Shown here in pieces: positions 50,691-60,386 of a stretch of DNA of 64,000 bases. Within the stretch, counting starts at the first letter, position 1. Each line of letters begins with the position of its first letter. The translations under genes were made by a program, and so were the position numbers. The DNA lies in the NCBI GenBank assembly GCA_000389735.1, contig APJY01000002.1, forward strand, positions 124,001 to 188,000, read 5' to 3'. The stretch comes from Sulfolobales archaeon Acd1. GTDB taxonomy: Archaea > Thermoproteota > Thermoprotei_A > Sulfolobales > Sulfolobaceae. Under the pieces are notes generated by a model. That model was given only the letters and a program-made list of their open reading frames with translations. It made no database searches and was not told where the DNA came from.

Positions 50691-50698
50691 CCTTATAA
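50691..50698. promoter_or_regulatory. Palindromic TATA element at the rps7/DUF151 boundary
   Basis: cttataag is a perfect palindrome. It lies 30 bp from ATG 50725 of rps7 (leaderless distance) and close to the start of the divergent DUF151 gene. It supports the shorter rps7 start. Confidence 0.45.
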
Positions 50699-50724
50699 GC
50701 GACGACGAGACGTTCCAGCGGAAA

Positions 50725-51309
50725 ATGAGTGAGCTCGACATTGGTACGATAGACATCAAGCTGTTCGGAAAATGGGACACTAGGGTGGAGGTCCGAGACC
50801 CGAGCCTAAAGAAGTACATCAACGTCATCCCGGTTTACCTACCTCACACGGGCGGTAGGCACGAACATAGGAAGTTCGGGAAAGCCAGGGTTCCGATCGT
50901 CGAGAGGTTGATCAACAACCTCATGAGGCCCGGAAGGAACAAGGGCAAGAAGATGCTGGCTTACAACATAGTGAAGCTCGCCTTCGAGCTAATACATCAG
51001 AAGACCGGTCAGAACCCTGTTCAAGTTCTGGTGAGGGCGATCGAGAACGCCGCTCCGAGGGAAGAGGTCACGAGAATAATGTACGGAGGCATCGTGTATT
51101 ACGTTGCAGTAGACGTGTCTCCTCAGAGGAGGGTGGACCTCGCCTTGAGACATATCGCGATGGGAGCTAGGGAATCGTCGTTCAATAACCCGAAGCCCAT
51201 TGAGGAAGCTTTGGCTGAAGAGATAATAGCTGCTGCCAACAACGACCCGAGGAGCTTCGCCATTAGGAAGAAGGAAGAAATAGAAAGGATAGCTTTAAGC
51301 TCGAGGTGA
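50725..51309 (+). CDS. rps7: 30S ribosomal protein uS7
   Basis: The 194-aa protein has [50 protein letters not shown] and the C-terminal [22 protein letters not shown] 50725 ([20 protein letters not shown]) matches the family length and sits 30 bp downstream of cttataag. The upstream ATG 50674 would add 17 residues and overlap the divergent gene. Confidence 0.95.
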   Translation: MSELDIGTIDIKLFGKWDTRVEVRDPSLKKYINVIPVYLPHTGGRHEHRKFGKARVPIVERLINNLMRPGRNKGKKMLAYNIVKLAFELIHQKTGQNPVQVLVRAIENAAPREEVTRIMYGGIVYYVAVDVSPQRRVDLALRHIAMGARESSFNNPKPIEEALAEEIIAAANNDPRSFAIRKKEEIERIALSSR

Positions 51310-51322
51310 AGGCTCACCTCAA

Positions 51323-51335
51323 CTTTTTTAATATC
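51323..51335 (+). promoter_or_regulatory. tuf promoter TATA box
   Basis: cttttttaatatc, centred near 51330, predicts initiation near 51356 and a leader of about 14 nt containing the purine-rich gataagg before ATG 51370. It gives tuf its own strong promoter within the cluster. Confidence 0.5.
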
Positions 51336-51369
51336 ACCTTCATTTCCTCCCCGTAGGACGTGATAAGGT

Positions 51370-52677
51370 ATGTCGCAAAAGCCTCACCTTAACCTGATCG
51401 TTATAGGTCACGTGGACCACGGCAAAAGCACACTAGTAGGAAGGCTGCTAATGGACAGAGGATTCATAGACGAGAAGACCATAAAGGAGGCCGAGGAGGC
51501 TGCAAAGAAGTTAGGGAAGGATTCAGAGAAATACGCGTTCCTTCTTGATAGGCTGAAGGAGGAGAGGGAAAGGGGAATAACGATCAACCTAACCTTCATG
51601 AAGTTCGAGACAAAGAAGTACTTCTTCACGATCATAGACGCCCCAGGCCACAGGGACTTCGTAAAGAACATGATAACTGGAGCCAGCCAGGCTGACGCCG
51701 CGATCCTCGCAGTGTCCGCTAAGAAGGGTGAGTTCGAGGCTGGCATGAGCCCCGAGGGTCAGACAAGGGAGCACCTAATACTCGCCAAGACGATGGGAAT
51801 AGACCAGATAATTGTCGCCGTAACCAAGATGGACCTAACCGAGCCTCCCTATGACGAGAAGAGGTACAAGGAGATTGTTGACACACTGACGAAGTTCATG
51901 AAGAGCTTCGGCTTCAAGATGGACAAGGTCAAGTTCGTGCCTGTCGTCTCTCCTACCGGAGAGAACATAACCAGGAAGTCAGAGAACATGAAGTGGTACA
52001 CTGGACCAACGCTTGAGGAGTACCTCGACGCTTTAGAGATGCCTCCCAAGCCTGTGGACAAGCCTCTGAGGATCCCGATCCAGGAGGTCTATTCGATCTC
52101 TGGAGTCGGCGTGGTGCCTGTAGGTAGGGTCGAGACGGGTGTCCTGAAGGTAGGCGACAAAGTAGTCTTCATGCCGGTTGGGAAGGTCGCAGAGGTCAGG
52201 TCCATAGAGACGCACCACACGAAGATGGATAAGGCGGAGCCTGGCGATAACATAGGCTTCAACGTGAGGGGCGTGGAGAAGAAGGACATCAAGAGGGGAG
52301 ATGTGGCCGGAAGCCCCAACGCCCCGCCGACAGTTGCCGATGAGTTCACCGCCAGGGTAGTGGTCATCTGGCACCCGACTGCCATCTCGGTCGGCTACAC
52401 TCCGGTGGTTCACGTTCATACGGCGAGCGTAGCTTGCAGAATCTCCGAGCTGGTCGCCAAACTGGATCCGAAGACCGGTCAGGAGGCCGAGAAGAACCCG
52501 CAGTTCTTGAAAATGGGCGAAGCGGGCATAGTCAAGTTCAAGCCGATCAAGGACCTCGTGGTCGAGAAATTCAACGAGTTCCCGCCGCTCGGAAGGTTCG
52601 CCATGAGGGACATGGGTAAGACCATCGGAGTAGGCATCATCATTGACGTCAAGCCCAAGAAAGTAGAGATCAAATGA
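51370..52677 (+). CDS. tuf: Translation elongation factor EF-1 alpha
   Basis: The 435-aa GTPase delivers aminoacyl-tRNA to the ribosome. G1 GHVDHGKST (13-21), switch region RERGITINLTF, DAPGHRDFVKNMI and NKxD as TKMD are present. Domains II and III are complete. The codon use is strongly biased and GC-richer than its neighbours, as expected of a very highly expressed gene. Confidence 0.98.
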   Translation: MSQKPHLNLIVIGHVDHGKSTLVGRLLMDRGFIDEKTIKEAEEAAKKLGKDSEKYAFLLDRLKEERERGITINLTFMKFETKKYFFTIIDAPGHRDFVKNMITGASQADAAILAVSAKKGEFEAGMSPEGQTREHLILAKTMGIDQIIVAVTKMDLTEPPYDEKRYKEIVDTLTKFMKSFGFKMDKVKFVPVVSPTGENITRKSENMKWYTGPTLEEYLDALEMPPKPVDKPLRIPIQEVYSISGVGVVPVGRVETGVLKVGDKVVFMPVGKVAEVRSIETHHTKMDKAEPGDNIGFNVRGVEKKDIKRGDVAGSPNAPPTVADEFTARVVVIWHPTAISVGYTPVVHVHTASVACRISELVAKLDPKTGQEAEKNPQFLKMGEAGIVKFKPIKDLVVEKFNEFPPLGRFAMRDMGKTIGVGIIIDVKPKKVEIK

Positions 52678-52736
52678 ACACGTGTGTTTTTATTCACTCT
52701 CCATCAGACTAGGTTTAACATTAACTGGTGATATGT

Positions 52737-53045
52737 ATGCCTACGCACGCCAGGATCAGGCTTTGGAGCACCAACGTGAACGACCTAACTTACGTGGTTA
52801 CTCAAATCAAGGAGATCGCGCAGAAAACGGGCGTTCAGATTAGGGGACCTGTACCTCTACCAACCACGAGGCTTGAGGTTCCCGTAATGAGGCTGCCTCA
52901 TGGGGAGGGCAAGAAGAAGTGGGAGCACTGGGAGAAAAGGATTCACAAGAGGCTGATCGACATCGCGGCTGACGAAAGGGTCATGAGACAGCTCATGAGG
53001 GTCAGAGTTCCGGACGATGTGTACATCGAGATAGAGCTGATTTGA
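52737..53045 (+). CDS. rps10: 30S ribosomal protein uS10
   Basis: The 102-aa protein has [40 protein letters not shown] and [28 protein letters not shown] 52737 is chosen because family members begin PTHARIRL; an ATG three codons earlier is not conserved. Follows tuf, as in other archaea, with GGTGAT before the start. Confidence 0.96.
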   Translation: MPTHARIRLWSTNVNDLTYVVTQIKEIAQKTGVQIRGPVPLPTTRLEVPVMRLPHGEGKKKWEHWEKRIHKRLIDIAADERVMRQLMRVRVPDDVYIEIELI

Positions 53046-53144
53046 AGCGAAAGAGGACAAGCTCTCGCTTTGGTTGGTTTTCCCGATTTGCTCCCTTAAA
53101 GGCCTCGGTAAACTCTTAAATGGGACGACTCGAAGAATAAGACT

Positions 53145-53229
53145 GCCGGGGTGCCCGAGCGGACCAAGGGGCTGGCCTGGAGAGCCAGTGGGGGTAATCC
53201 CCACGCGGGTTCAAATCCCGCCCCCGGCG
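53145..53229 (+). tRNA. tRNA-Ser (anticodon GGA)
   Basis: An 85-nt class II tRNA: acceptor GCCGGGG/CCCCGGC with discriminator G, anticodon stem CTGGC/GCCAG, loop CTGGAGA (GGA, reads UCC), and a long variable arm gtgggggtaatccccac. No intron. A TATA-like ctcttaaatgg lies about 28 bp upstream. Confidence 0.94.
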
Positions 53230-53325
53230 TAAGGCGTCTTCACCATCTCTCACGCTTTTCAGGCGAAACGGCTAAGCCGGAGAAGCGTTGAGATAATTTT
53301 TAAAGTGTTAGGTCTAGGTTATTAC

Positions 53326-53400
<75 letters not shown>

Positions 53401-54177
53401 TACTTCTTTCCCTTAAATCGGAAAGAAAGTCTTTCCTAAAAGAGAGGTTACGCGAGTAGCAGTCGAGGAAAATTAGATAACTAACAAACAAATACCAAAC
53501 ATAATATATCGTGATTATTGCGATAAATTTTAAAAGATCATTACGTTGACAAATAACTACCTTCCTTATACGAGCTTGGAAATTACTCTGTAGCCTTCGC
53601 AAGCTATCGCTGGCAGTGCTGGAGGCATGCTTTACTGGAACAACCTTTTCCGAATTCCTACCCTACACGTAGTTGAACGCTGAGCGTCTTTCCTTACCTA
53701 CGATATTTTTCCTGGGCAAGGCTTACGTAGCAACACGTGTCTCAGATTTCGATTAAATTGTATATACACAATTCGGAAGCAAGGTTATAGAACTACCATT
53801 TTTTGCTCTTCTGGACTATGGCCCTCTATTGCGTCCAACGCTGGACCTTGAAGCTTAATAGCTTGGATAATTCGGAATCCTTCCTTGCTTTACTAATAGT
53901 TTAACTTACATAGAGTCGTCTCAAACTTATCCAGAAACTGAGGGCTTTTCTCGCTATTTAATTTATTCTCACAGCGGAGTGACTAACTTAATTAACGCTA
54001 CCATAGACCTGATGTGGTACCTTTTTGACCTTCCCCTATAGAGGCTTACGCTACTACAGAGGGGTTAGACTCTTCTTTCCTCAGCTTCTAAATAAGGGAG
54101 GTCTTTCCTGCTCTCTTAGGCACAATGGTGGGCGTCATTAGTCTTATTACAAATTTATTATCTACAAATACTCTTTA

Positions 54178-54195
54178 TTCTTTTTTTTGTTTTTA
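54178..54195 (+). terminator. T-rich tract, possible archaeal terminator
   Basis: The run attc-T8-g-T5-aaattc is the longest T tract in the window. Archaeal RNA polymerase terminates at such U-rich stretches. No gene is known to end just before it, so any role is uncertain. Confidence 0.25.
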
Positions 54196-54390
54196 AATTC
54201 TTTCTATAAAGCCTAATGAGAGTTGTTTTTCAAAGAGTTTCACGTACTTTTTATGAAGCGATAACCCTAAATAAAATAATATGATTTGATCTCGTGGGCT
54301 TCATCCCTTGATTTAAAGAGCGCGGGAGATTTAGATTTCTTTATTAAGTCCGTGATGGTCTTAATCTTAACTATAATAATGTTAGACACA

Positions 54391-54400
54391 GTTAAATACT
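54391..54400 (+). promoter_or_regulatory. TATA box of the PaREP1-family gene
   Basis: gttaaatact is centred 27 bp upstream of ATG 54422, indicating a leaderless transcript and supporting that start. Confidence 0.5.
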
Positions 54401-54421
54401 CTCCTCACTTTAAATTACTAT

Positions 54422-54898
54422 ATGCAAGTATTACCCAAACCATGGTTTAACTTGGAGGCTTATAAAAAGATAAGGCTTGAGGAGGCAAGATTCGAGGTCG
54501 AAATCGCAGAAAAATTCCTTCAGGAAGGACTAATAAGGAACGCGGCAGGTAAGGCGTTCCAAGCGTGGAAATCTCTGTTAGCAGCATTACTCACGGAAAA
54601 AAGAGATGTCTTAGTCAAGAAATATCCTAAAAAGAAGTCGTTAGGGAGGAGAAAGATAGAATTTGCGGATTGGATAATAGCCGTGGTTCCCACTTCCTAC
54701 TTGGAAGAACTTTCGTTAATCTTAGGGAAAGAAATAAATTTATTAACTGAAAAAGCCCTCTCCATTCATGAATACCAATACAACGGCCCGGATAAAGAAG
54801 CTATATTAAGTCCTTTTAGAAGCGATGAAATAGCTGCGGAAAACATAAAGATGCTTATTAATGAAATAAAATCTATACTTCAAAACGTTCAGAAATAA
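54422..54898 (+). CDS. PaREP1/HEPN-like family protein
   Basis: The 158-aa, mainly helical protein has LEEARFEVEIAEKFLQEGLIRNAAGKAFQAWKSLLAAL split over the first half, the typical PaREP1 arrangement (repeats first noted in Pyrobaculum). It resembles HEPN helical bundles, but I see no Rx4-6H catalytic motif. HEPN proteins often pair with nucleotidyltransferases in toxin-antitoxin modules. No partner gene is adjacent, so the role is open. It stands alone in an otherwise gene-empty region, as accessory genes often do. Confidence 0.75.
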   Translation: MQVLPKPWFNLEAYKKIRLEEARFEVEIAEKFLQEGLIRNAAGKAFQAWKSLLAALLTEKRDVLVKKYPKKKSLGRRKIEFADWIIAVVPTSYLEELSLILGKEINLLTEKALSIHEYQYNGPDKEAILSPFRSDEIAAENIKMLINEIKSILQNVQK

Positions 54899-55523
54899 AA
54901 TACGCTTCATTCGATTCTTATTCTAATTATCATAATAAATGGTAAAAATGTATAACAATAACTTATTTTTATCTTATAGATTAGACTGTTGGAAGTAAAT
55001 AGTTACTGTTTTACCTTTAGTCTAATAGATAAAATATTCATTTGTTGATTGTAGATTTATCGTACACGATATCTTCTTAAGCTTAGGAAAATTTTATTCT
55101 AGTTAGGTACTAGTTAAAAAAAGAATCCTAAAGGCTTTTAACTAAAATTACGACAGGCCTTGTTATGTAATGATTTCTCTTATAATCAAACAAAGTATCA
55201 AAAATAAAAATATAAAAATAATTATAAAAATTTATTTTCTAATTAGTCTTCCGTTTCTTTTGACAATTCCTCGGGCCTCTGCCGGAGTACTGTCCATTTT
55301 TACTAACTCCTCAAATATATCGGAATAACTTGTTTACCAAAGGCTTAGTAACGGGATAACTAACTATTGTAAAACGTTACGCATCGATGTTACTTTTTAT
55401 TCAACACCAGAGTGATAAAATTCGAAATAATATGATTGGTCGAAAAAGAAGGTAACAGCGTACTCTCAAATGTTTTAGAAAAATTTATAAATTTTGATTT
55501 TTTCTCAAATTATCAGCACTTAC
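54899..55523. other. AT-rich stretch between the PaREP1 gene and amt
   Basis: The 625-bp stretch is very AT-rich, with no gene of normal size. On the minus strand, 55232-55297 could encode a 21-aa peptide (MDSTPAEARGIVKRNG...), and the frame upstream of it (SDIFEELVK) stays coding-like, so this may be the end of a decayed gene. Otherwise nothing is recognised. Confidence 0.4.
55232..55318 (-). pseudogene. Possible small ORF or 3' remnant of a decayed gene
   Basis: From about 55318 leftward the minus strand reads SDIFEELVKMDSTPAEARG then IVKRNGRLIRK and stop. ATG 55297 has a GAGGAG Shine-Dalgarno-like motif about 10 nt upstream, but a stop closes the frame a few codons before SDIF. It could be a real 21-aa protein or the tail of a lost gene. 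No family recognised. Confidence 0.25.
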
Positions 55524-57065
55524 TTATTTCTTTTTCTCGTTTTCTTCTACTACTGCGGTCTCCTCCGTTTTTCGTTTAGCGGACTCGGGTATAGTCGCTA
55601 AGAGTTCGGAGTACGCCACTTCGCCGTGCATCGCGTAATCTCCTATAGCGAGCTCGGTGGGTTCTGCTCTTAGCGGTACGAACAGACCTATGAGTTTCAA
55701 CAGGCCGAACGTCGCTGCGAAGTCATACACAAAGACTACCGCGGCTCCCAACGCTTGAACCGCCAATTGGTACCAGTTACCGTAGAGCGCTCCGGTTAAG
55801 CCTGGAGCCACGTACTGTGTGACGCTAGGGTCAGCGAACACGCCAGTGAGTAAACCACCGACGATTCCGGCGATCCCATGCGTGGAGAAGACTCCTAACG
55901 TGTCGTCTACCCTCAGTTTAGGCTCTAGTTTATACAAGGCAAGCCACGGTATGGTACCCGACGCAATTCCTATCACCATTGCCTCCCAACCGTTCACATA
56001 CCCTGCTGCTGGCGTTATGGCTACCAATCCGGTAATCGCGCCGCTGGTAGCGCCTACTAGCGTGGGTTTCTTGAAGAACGCCATATCCATAAACATCCAA
56101 GCTATGGCGCTTGTCGCAGCGGCTATGTTGGTGTTCAATACAGCTATCGCAGCGTCTATAGTAGCCCCTAGGGGGTCGCCACCGTTAAATCCGTTCCATC
56201 CCAGCCATATAAGCCCCGTACCTGCCAAGACCAAAGGCAAACTGTGGGCCTCCAACTTCCTCTCGCTGGCCAACCTGGGACCTATGGCTAACGCCGCAGC
56301 TAGAGCGCCCACACCAGCGTCTACATGAATTACGTAACCTCCGCTGAAGTCCACAGCCCCTAACTGGTTTAACCAACCTCCCGCGAACAACCAATACGCT
56401 ACGGGGCTGTAAACCAATAAAGACCACAGAGGTACGAACAGCATCCAAGCCTTGAAGTTCATTCTCTCGAGAACGCCACCGGCGAGCAATACTGGGGTTA
56501 TGGCGGCGAAGACGAACTGGAAGAATATGAACGTCGACATAGGAATGTTAACTAGCGTGCCTCCCGGTCCGTAGACTGCCTGGTGGGCTTCATAAATGCC
56601 TGACCAAGCCGGTAACGGGTAACCCATTATACCGTATTCACCGACGTGAATGAACGCAGGGTAACCGAAACCTGCGTTATAACCAGCGATCATCCAGACT
56701 ATTAGTACGGCAGCGAACGCGTAGAACACCATTAAAGCGGTATTAACAGCGTACTTCTTCTTAGAGAGTCCTGCATAGTAGAGTGCGACGCCAGGTATAC
56801 TCTGAAGACCTACGAATGTGGCCGCTGTGAGCATCCACGCGTTACTCCCGGTATCAAGCCAGGAAGGTACCGCTGCAGAAGGGTAGTATGCAGTGCGATT
56901 CTCTAAAGCCAAAATGGATTGGTTTAAAGACTGAATTTCAGCAGTAGTATTGCTAGTAGTTTGTGCTAAAGACAAATGTGAAAAAACTATCACTAAAATT
57001 GCTAAACTTAAGATAATGGCGGGCCTAATAAACCCCTTCTCCCAAAGCCGGTTCTCTTTGGTCAT
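55524..57065 (-). CDS. amt: Ammonium transporter (Amt/MEP/Rh family)
   Basis: The 513-aa membrane protein has an N-terminal hydrophobic segment ending SLAQTTSN that looks like a cleaved signal sequence, then about 11 membrane helices. The pore histidines lie in [14 protein letters not shown] and [14 protein letters not shown]. Gate and Am1-site aromatic blocks ([26 protein letters not shown]) are present. ATG 57065 is chosen over TTG 57068, because CTTTAAAATTAG (complement of 57086-57097) lies 27 bp upstream. No glnK regulator gene is adjacent. The charged tail ends NEKKK. Confidence 0.95.
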   Translation of the reverse strand: MTKENRLWEKGFIRPAIILSLAILVIVFSHLSLAQTTSNTTAEIQSLNQSILALENRTAYYPSAAVPSWLDTGSNAWMLTAATFVGLQSIPGVALYYAGLSKKKYAVNTALMVFYAFAAVLIVWMIAGYNAGFGYPAFIHVGEYGIMGYPLPAWSGIYEAHQAVYGPGGTLVNIPMSTFIFFQFVFAAITPVLLAGGVLERMNFKAWMLFVPLWSLLVYSPVAYWLFAGGWLNQLGAVDFSGGYVIHVDAGVGALAAALAIGPRLASERKLEAHSLPLVLAGTGLIWLGWNGFNGGDPLGATIDAAIAVLNTNIAAATSAIAWMFMDMAFFKKPTLVGATSGAITGLVAITPAAGYVNGWEAMVIGIASGTIPWLALYKLEPKLRVDDTLGVFSTHGIAGIVGGLLTGVFADPSVTQYVAPGLTGALYGNWYQLAVQALGAAVVFVYDFAATFGLLKLIGLFVPLRAEPTELAIGDYAMHGEVAYSELLATIPESAKRKTEETAVVEENEKKK

Positions 57066-57068
57066 CAA

Positions 57069-57646
57069 AACCTATCGGGCTTAAACTAATTTTAAAGCAT
57101 TCTGAGATTTGCACTAAACATTTTTAATTTTTTAATGGGGTAGCGGAAAAACGGATAAGAAATCATCAATGATAAACTGGCTGGACGTCACGTATATCTT
57201 TTATTTCATAATGTATCAACTAAATAATTCTTATTGAAAAGTTTAAACCTAGTAGGGATCCTATCAGAACGCCACGTTTTTAATCCTATACTTTAAACTA
57301 AAATAATAACGGTACAGAAGCTTATAGACTGTTAAAATATCAACCGCGACGGATAATTATCGTCAATGATTTGGTAGTCATCTCAGGATCCTAATATCTG
57401 ATAGGCAGGCCCGTCCCGTTACGCCCTAGCTCTGACGGGTTGATCGTGGGGGGGGGGCCTACATGATAAATGGTTGACTGTATGTTCGAAACGACCGAGC
57501 CTGTAAGGGGAAAAGAACAAGGGAACTATTGTCGTAACTGTTCCGCCAACCTACACTTTATTATTTCAAAAAAGAATTCAATATATGAAAAATAGGAATC
57601 CATCTGAATATTAAATAATGAAAATGATCGAATTTGTCATCACTAT
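57069..57646. other. Intergenic region between amt and sdhA with a G10 run
   Basis: No gene was found in this 578-bp stretch. It holds the amt promoter at its left end, an uninterrupted run of ten G (57448-57457) in a GC-rich island (about 57405-57460) quite unlike its AT-rich surroundings, and the sdhA TATA element (aatattaaata, 57607-57617). The minus strand of the GC island reads INPSELGRNGTGLPI, which may be the tail of a lost gene; I could not assign it. Confidence 0.45.
57607..57617 (+). promoter_or_regulatory. sdhABCD promoter TATA box
   Basis: aatattaaata is centred about 34 bp upstream of ATG 57647, predicting a leader of some 8 nt for the succinate dehydrogenase operon. Confidence 0.45.
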
Positions 57647-59392
57647 ATGCTTATATTCGAAACAAGAGAGAACAGTCGCGGACCTGCTTTGGACAAGGCT
57701 ACGTACGATGCCGTAGTTGTTGGGGCCGGCCTAGCGGGGCTAATGAGCGCTTACTACATCGCTAAGGAGGGCTTCAAGGTCGCTGTGATATCGAAAGTTT
57801 TCCCGACCAGGTCCCACTCGGCCGCGGCAGAAGGAGGCATAGCGGCCTACATAGAGGGCAACTCGGATCCCAACGACTCTCCCGATTACATGGCTTACGA
57901 CACGATCAAGGGAGGAGATTACCTTGTGGATCAGGACGCGGCGGAACTCCTCGCCTACAAGTCGGGCGAGATAGTCGACCTTCTCGAGAGGTGGGGGGCG
58001 CTCTTCAATAGGCAGCCCGACGGCAGGATAGCGGTTAGGTACTTCGGAGGCCAGACGTATCCCAGAACCAGGTTCGTCGGGGACAAGACAGGCATGGCAT
58101 TGCTTCACACTGTTTACGAAAGGGCTTCGGGAACCGATAACGTAGACTTCTACTACGAGTGGTTCACCTGGGATTTAGTAGTCGATTCCGACCGCAGGGT
58201 GAGAGGGGTAGTAGCATTCGACATGAGGAACATGACGCCGACTTTCTTTGAGGCTAGGGCCGTGGTGATGGCCTCCGGAGGCATGGGGATGCTTTACAAG
58301 CACTCTACCAACAGTTACATTAACACCGGCGACGGCTATGCCATGGCGTTAAGGGCGGGGGCTGCCCTTAAGGATCCCGAGTTCGTGCAGTTCCATCCGA
58401 CGGCCCTCTACCCGTCCGACATCCTGATTAGCGAGGCCGCTAGGGGAGAGGGAGCGGTGCTGAGGAACAACAAGGGAGAGAGGTTCATGGCGAGGTATGC
58501 GCCTAAGAAGCTGGACCTGGCACCCAGGGACATAGTTTCTAGATCCATTATGATTGAGATTAAGGAAGGGAGAGGCTTTCCGGGCGGATACGTCGGCCTG
58601 GACTTAACGCATTTGGGGGAGGAGTACATTAAAGAAAGACTGGCGCTTGCCTACGAGGCCGCCCTGAACTTCGCCGGAGTAGACGCGATGAAGGAGATGA
58701 TTCCCGTTAGGCCCGCTCAGCACTACTTCATGGGTGGAATAGATGTAGATATCAAGGGCAGGAACCCCGACCTAATTGGGCTCTTCGCCGCCGGGGAGGC
58801 CGCGTGCGTCTCCGTTCACGGGGCTAACAGGTTGGGTTCAAACTCGCTCCTCGAGACTCTCGTCTTCGGGAGGGAGACCGGAATAGCCGTGGCCGAGTAC
58901 CTCAAGACCGCCTCGTGGCCGTCCTCAGACGTAGCTAAGGATGTGGAGAGATCAGTGGATCAGGCTTATTCGGTGGTTAAGAGCGAGAGCGGGAGGCACT
59001 TCGGTGAGATATTAGAGGAGCTGAGATCCACCATGTGGGATTACGTGGGGATATTCAGGAACGACGGGGGACTCAGGAACGCCCTGTCCAAGATCGATCA
59101 GCTCAGGGGTGAGATTAACAAGATGTACGTCACCGATAAGTCAAAGGTCTACAACACGGAGTTCTTTAACGCGTTGGAACTGAAGAACATGCTGGATTTG
59201 GCCTTGGTGATAGCCCACGCCGCCCTCAACAGGACCGAGAGCAGGGGCGCGCACTACCGCGAGGATTATCCGCAGAGGAATGACCAGGAATGGATGAAGC
59301 ACACGCTTACCTACCTGAGGGGTAAAACCGTGGAGATCTCTTACAAGCCCGTTAAGGTCACGAGGTGGAAGCCCGAGGAAAGGGTATATTGA
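57647..59392 (+). CDS. sdhA: Succinate dehydrogenase flavoprotein subunit
   Basis: The 581-aa flavoprotein oxidises succinate to fumarate. FAD site [14 protein letters not shown] (24-37), the covalent-FAD histidine His57 in [11 protein letters not shown], and the active-site block [23 protein letters not shown] with [10 protein letters not shown] are seen. The capping-domain Arg is in [19 protein letters not shown]. First gene of sdhABCD. Confidence 0.97.
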   Translation: MLIFETRENSRGPALDKATYDAVVVGAGLAGLMSAYYIAKEGFKVAVISKVFPTRSHSAAAEGGIAAYIEGNSDPNDSPDYMAYDTIKGGDYLVDQDAAELLAYKSGEIVDLLERWGALFNRQPDGRIAVRYFGGQTYPRTRFVGDKTGMALLHTVYERASGTDNVDFYYEWFTWDLVVDSDRRVRGVVAFDMRNMTPTFFEARAVVMASGGMGMLYKHSTNSYINTGDGYAMALRAGAALKDPEFVQFHPTALYPSDILISEAARGEGAVLRNNKGERFMARYAPKKLDLAPRDIVSRSIMIEIKEGRGFPGGYVGLDLTHLGEEYIKERLALAYEAALNFAGVDAMKEMIPVRPAQHYFMGGIDVDIKGRNPDLIGLFAAGEAACVSVHGANRLGSNSLLETLVFGRETGIAVAEYLKTASWPSSDVAKDVERSVDQAYSVVKSESGRHFGEILEELRSTMWDYVGIFRNDGGLRNALSKIDQLRGEINKMYVTDKSKVYNTEFFNALELKNMLDLALVIAHAALNRTESRGAHYREDYPQRNDQEWMKHTLTYLRGKTVEISYKPVKVTRWKPEERVY

Positions 59393-59413
59393 TTAAGATC
59401 AGGTGATGTGAGC

Positions 59414-60385
59414 ATGTCAACTCCTGTTCAGGTCCAAGACCTTCAGGAAGCGGAGGTAGTCTTCAGGGTCAAGCGGTACTCCAAGGAGAAGGGCGACTAT
59501 TGGCAGGAGTACAAGCTGAAGGTGGACAGGTTCACCCAAGTGACCGAGGCGCTAAGGAGGATAAAGGTGAAACAGGATCCCAGCCTAGCCTACAGGGCTT
59601 CCTGCCATATGGCGGTCTGTGGTAGTTGCGGGATGAAAATCAACGGCGAGCCCAGGCTGGCCTGTAAGACCCTCGTGCTCGACGTCGTGAAGAAGTTCGG
59701 CACGAACGTGATCACCCTTGAGCCAATGGATAGGTTCCCGATAGTCAAGGACCTCGTAGTGGATATGACCGAGTTTTACGATAGGATGGAAAGGGTAAAG
59801 CCTCGGCTTTACCCGTCTAAAGAAGTCCTAGAGTACAAGGCTGAGCACAGGCTTAAGCCAGAGGATCAGAGGCTTCTCTGGAAGTTCGCCCAGTGCATAT
59901 GGTGCGGGCTTTGCGTCTCCGCGTGTCCGGCAGTTAAGGAGGACCCGCTGTTCTTGGGCCCGGCGGCCCACGCTAAAGGGTTCAGGTTCCTGAGGGACCC
60001 GAGGGACACCATAACTGAGGAGAGGGTTAAGGTGTTGGCCGACAGCGCCTGGAGGTGTACGTATTGTTACATGTGCTATCACGTCTGTCCGAGGGACATA
60101 GAGCCCGTTACCGCCATAAAGAAGACCAGGGCGTTACTCAAGTCCGTCAAACCTATGGGGCCGGCACAGGAGGTCGGGCATAAGCATTCGGAGGCGGTGT
60201 ACGAGTCGATTTACACGTACGGCAAGATCAACGAGGGAGTCGTATACGTTAAGACTTACGGTCTGATTAGGTCATTAGTGGATATGACGTACGCGTTTAG
60301 GGCAGGCAAGGCGAAGTACGCGCTGGAGAAAGTGGAGCCCGTGAAGGAGGTCGAACAGGTGAGGGAGCTCATGAGGGGTGAGTGA
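59414..60385 (+). CDS. sdhB: Succinate dehydrogenase iron-sulfur subunit
   Basis: The product of about 323 aa has an N-terminal 2Fe-2S ferredoxin fold ([15 protein letters not shown]...LAC) and a C-terminal domain with two cluster motifs, [12 protein letters not shown] and [12 protein letters not shown]. The latter is an all-Cys set, which in Sulfolobus complex II gives a second 4Fe-4S in place of the usual 3Fe-4S. The C-terminus is extended relative to mitochondrial SdhB. ATG 59414 is chosen over GTG 59408. Overlaps sdhC. Confidence 0.95.
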   Translation: MSTPVQVQDLQEAEVVFRVKRYSKEKGDYWQEYKLKVDRFTQVTEALRRIKVKQDPSLAYRASCHMAVCGSCGMKINGEPRLACKTLVLDVVKKFGTNVITLEPMDRFPIVKDLVVDMTEFYDRMERVKPRLYPSKEVLEYKAEHRLKPEDQRLLWKFAQCIWCGLCVSACPAVKEDPLFLGPAAHAKGFRFLRDPRDTITEERVKVLADSAWRCTYCYMCYHVCPRDIEPVTAIKKTRALLKSVKPMGPAQEVGHKHSEAVYESIYTYGKINEGVVYVKTYGLIRSLVDMTYAFRAGKAKYALEKVEPVKEVEQVRELMRGE

Positions 60386-60386
60386 G

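Larger units (their letters stand above)
53401..54421. other. Gene-poor 1-kb stretch after tRNA-Asp
   Basis: No credible gene was found on either strand. Frames are broken every few dozen codons. The minus strand between about 53560 and 54110 has short coding-like runs that may be remnants of a decayed gene or insertion sequence, but I could not match any to a family. A pyrimidine tract with T8-g-T5 at about 54178-54195 could act as a terminator. The right end holds the PaREP1-gene promoter. Confidence 0.5.

Noticed and set aside
52033-52419. Minus-strand 128-codon open frame inside tuf
   Set aside because: An antisense shadow of a highly biased gene. The tuf protein is fully conserved across this interval.
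55232-55318. Firm annotation of the SDIFEELVK...GRLIRK stretch as a gene
   Set aside because: No complete start-to-stop frame of normal size and no recognised family. Kept only as a low-confidence remnant.
57405-57460. GC island as the tail of a TnpB-type transposase
   Set aside because: The short minus-strand reading NPSELGRNGTGLP is suggestive, but I could not recall a firm match and no other transposase blocks or IS ends are visible.
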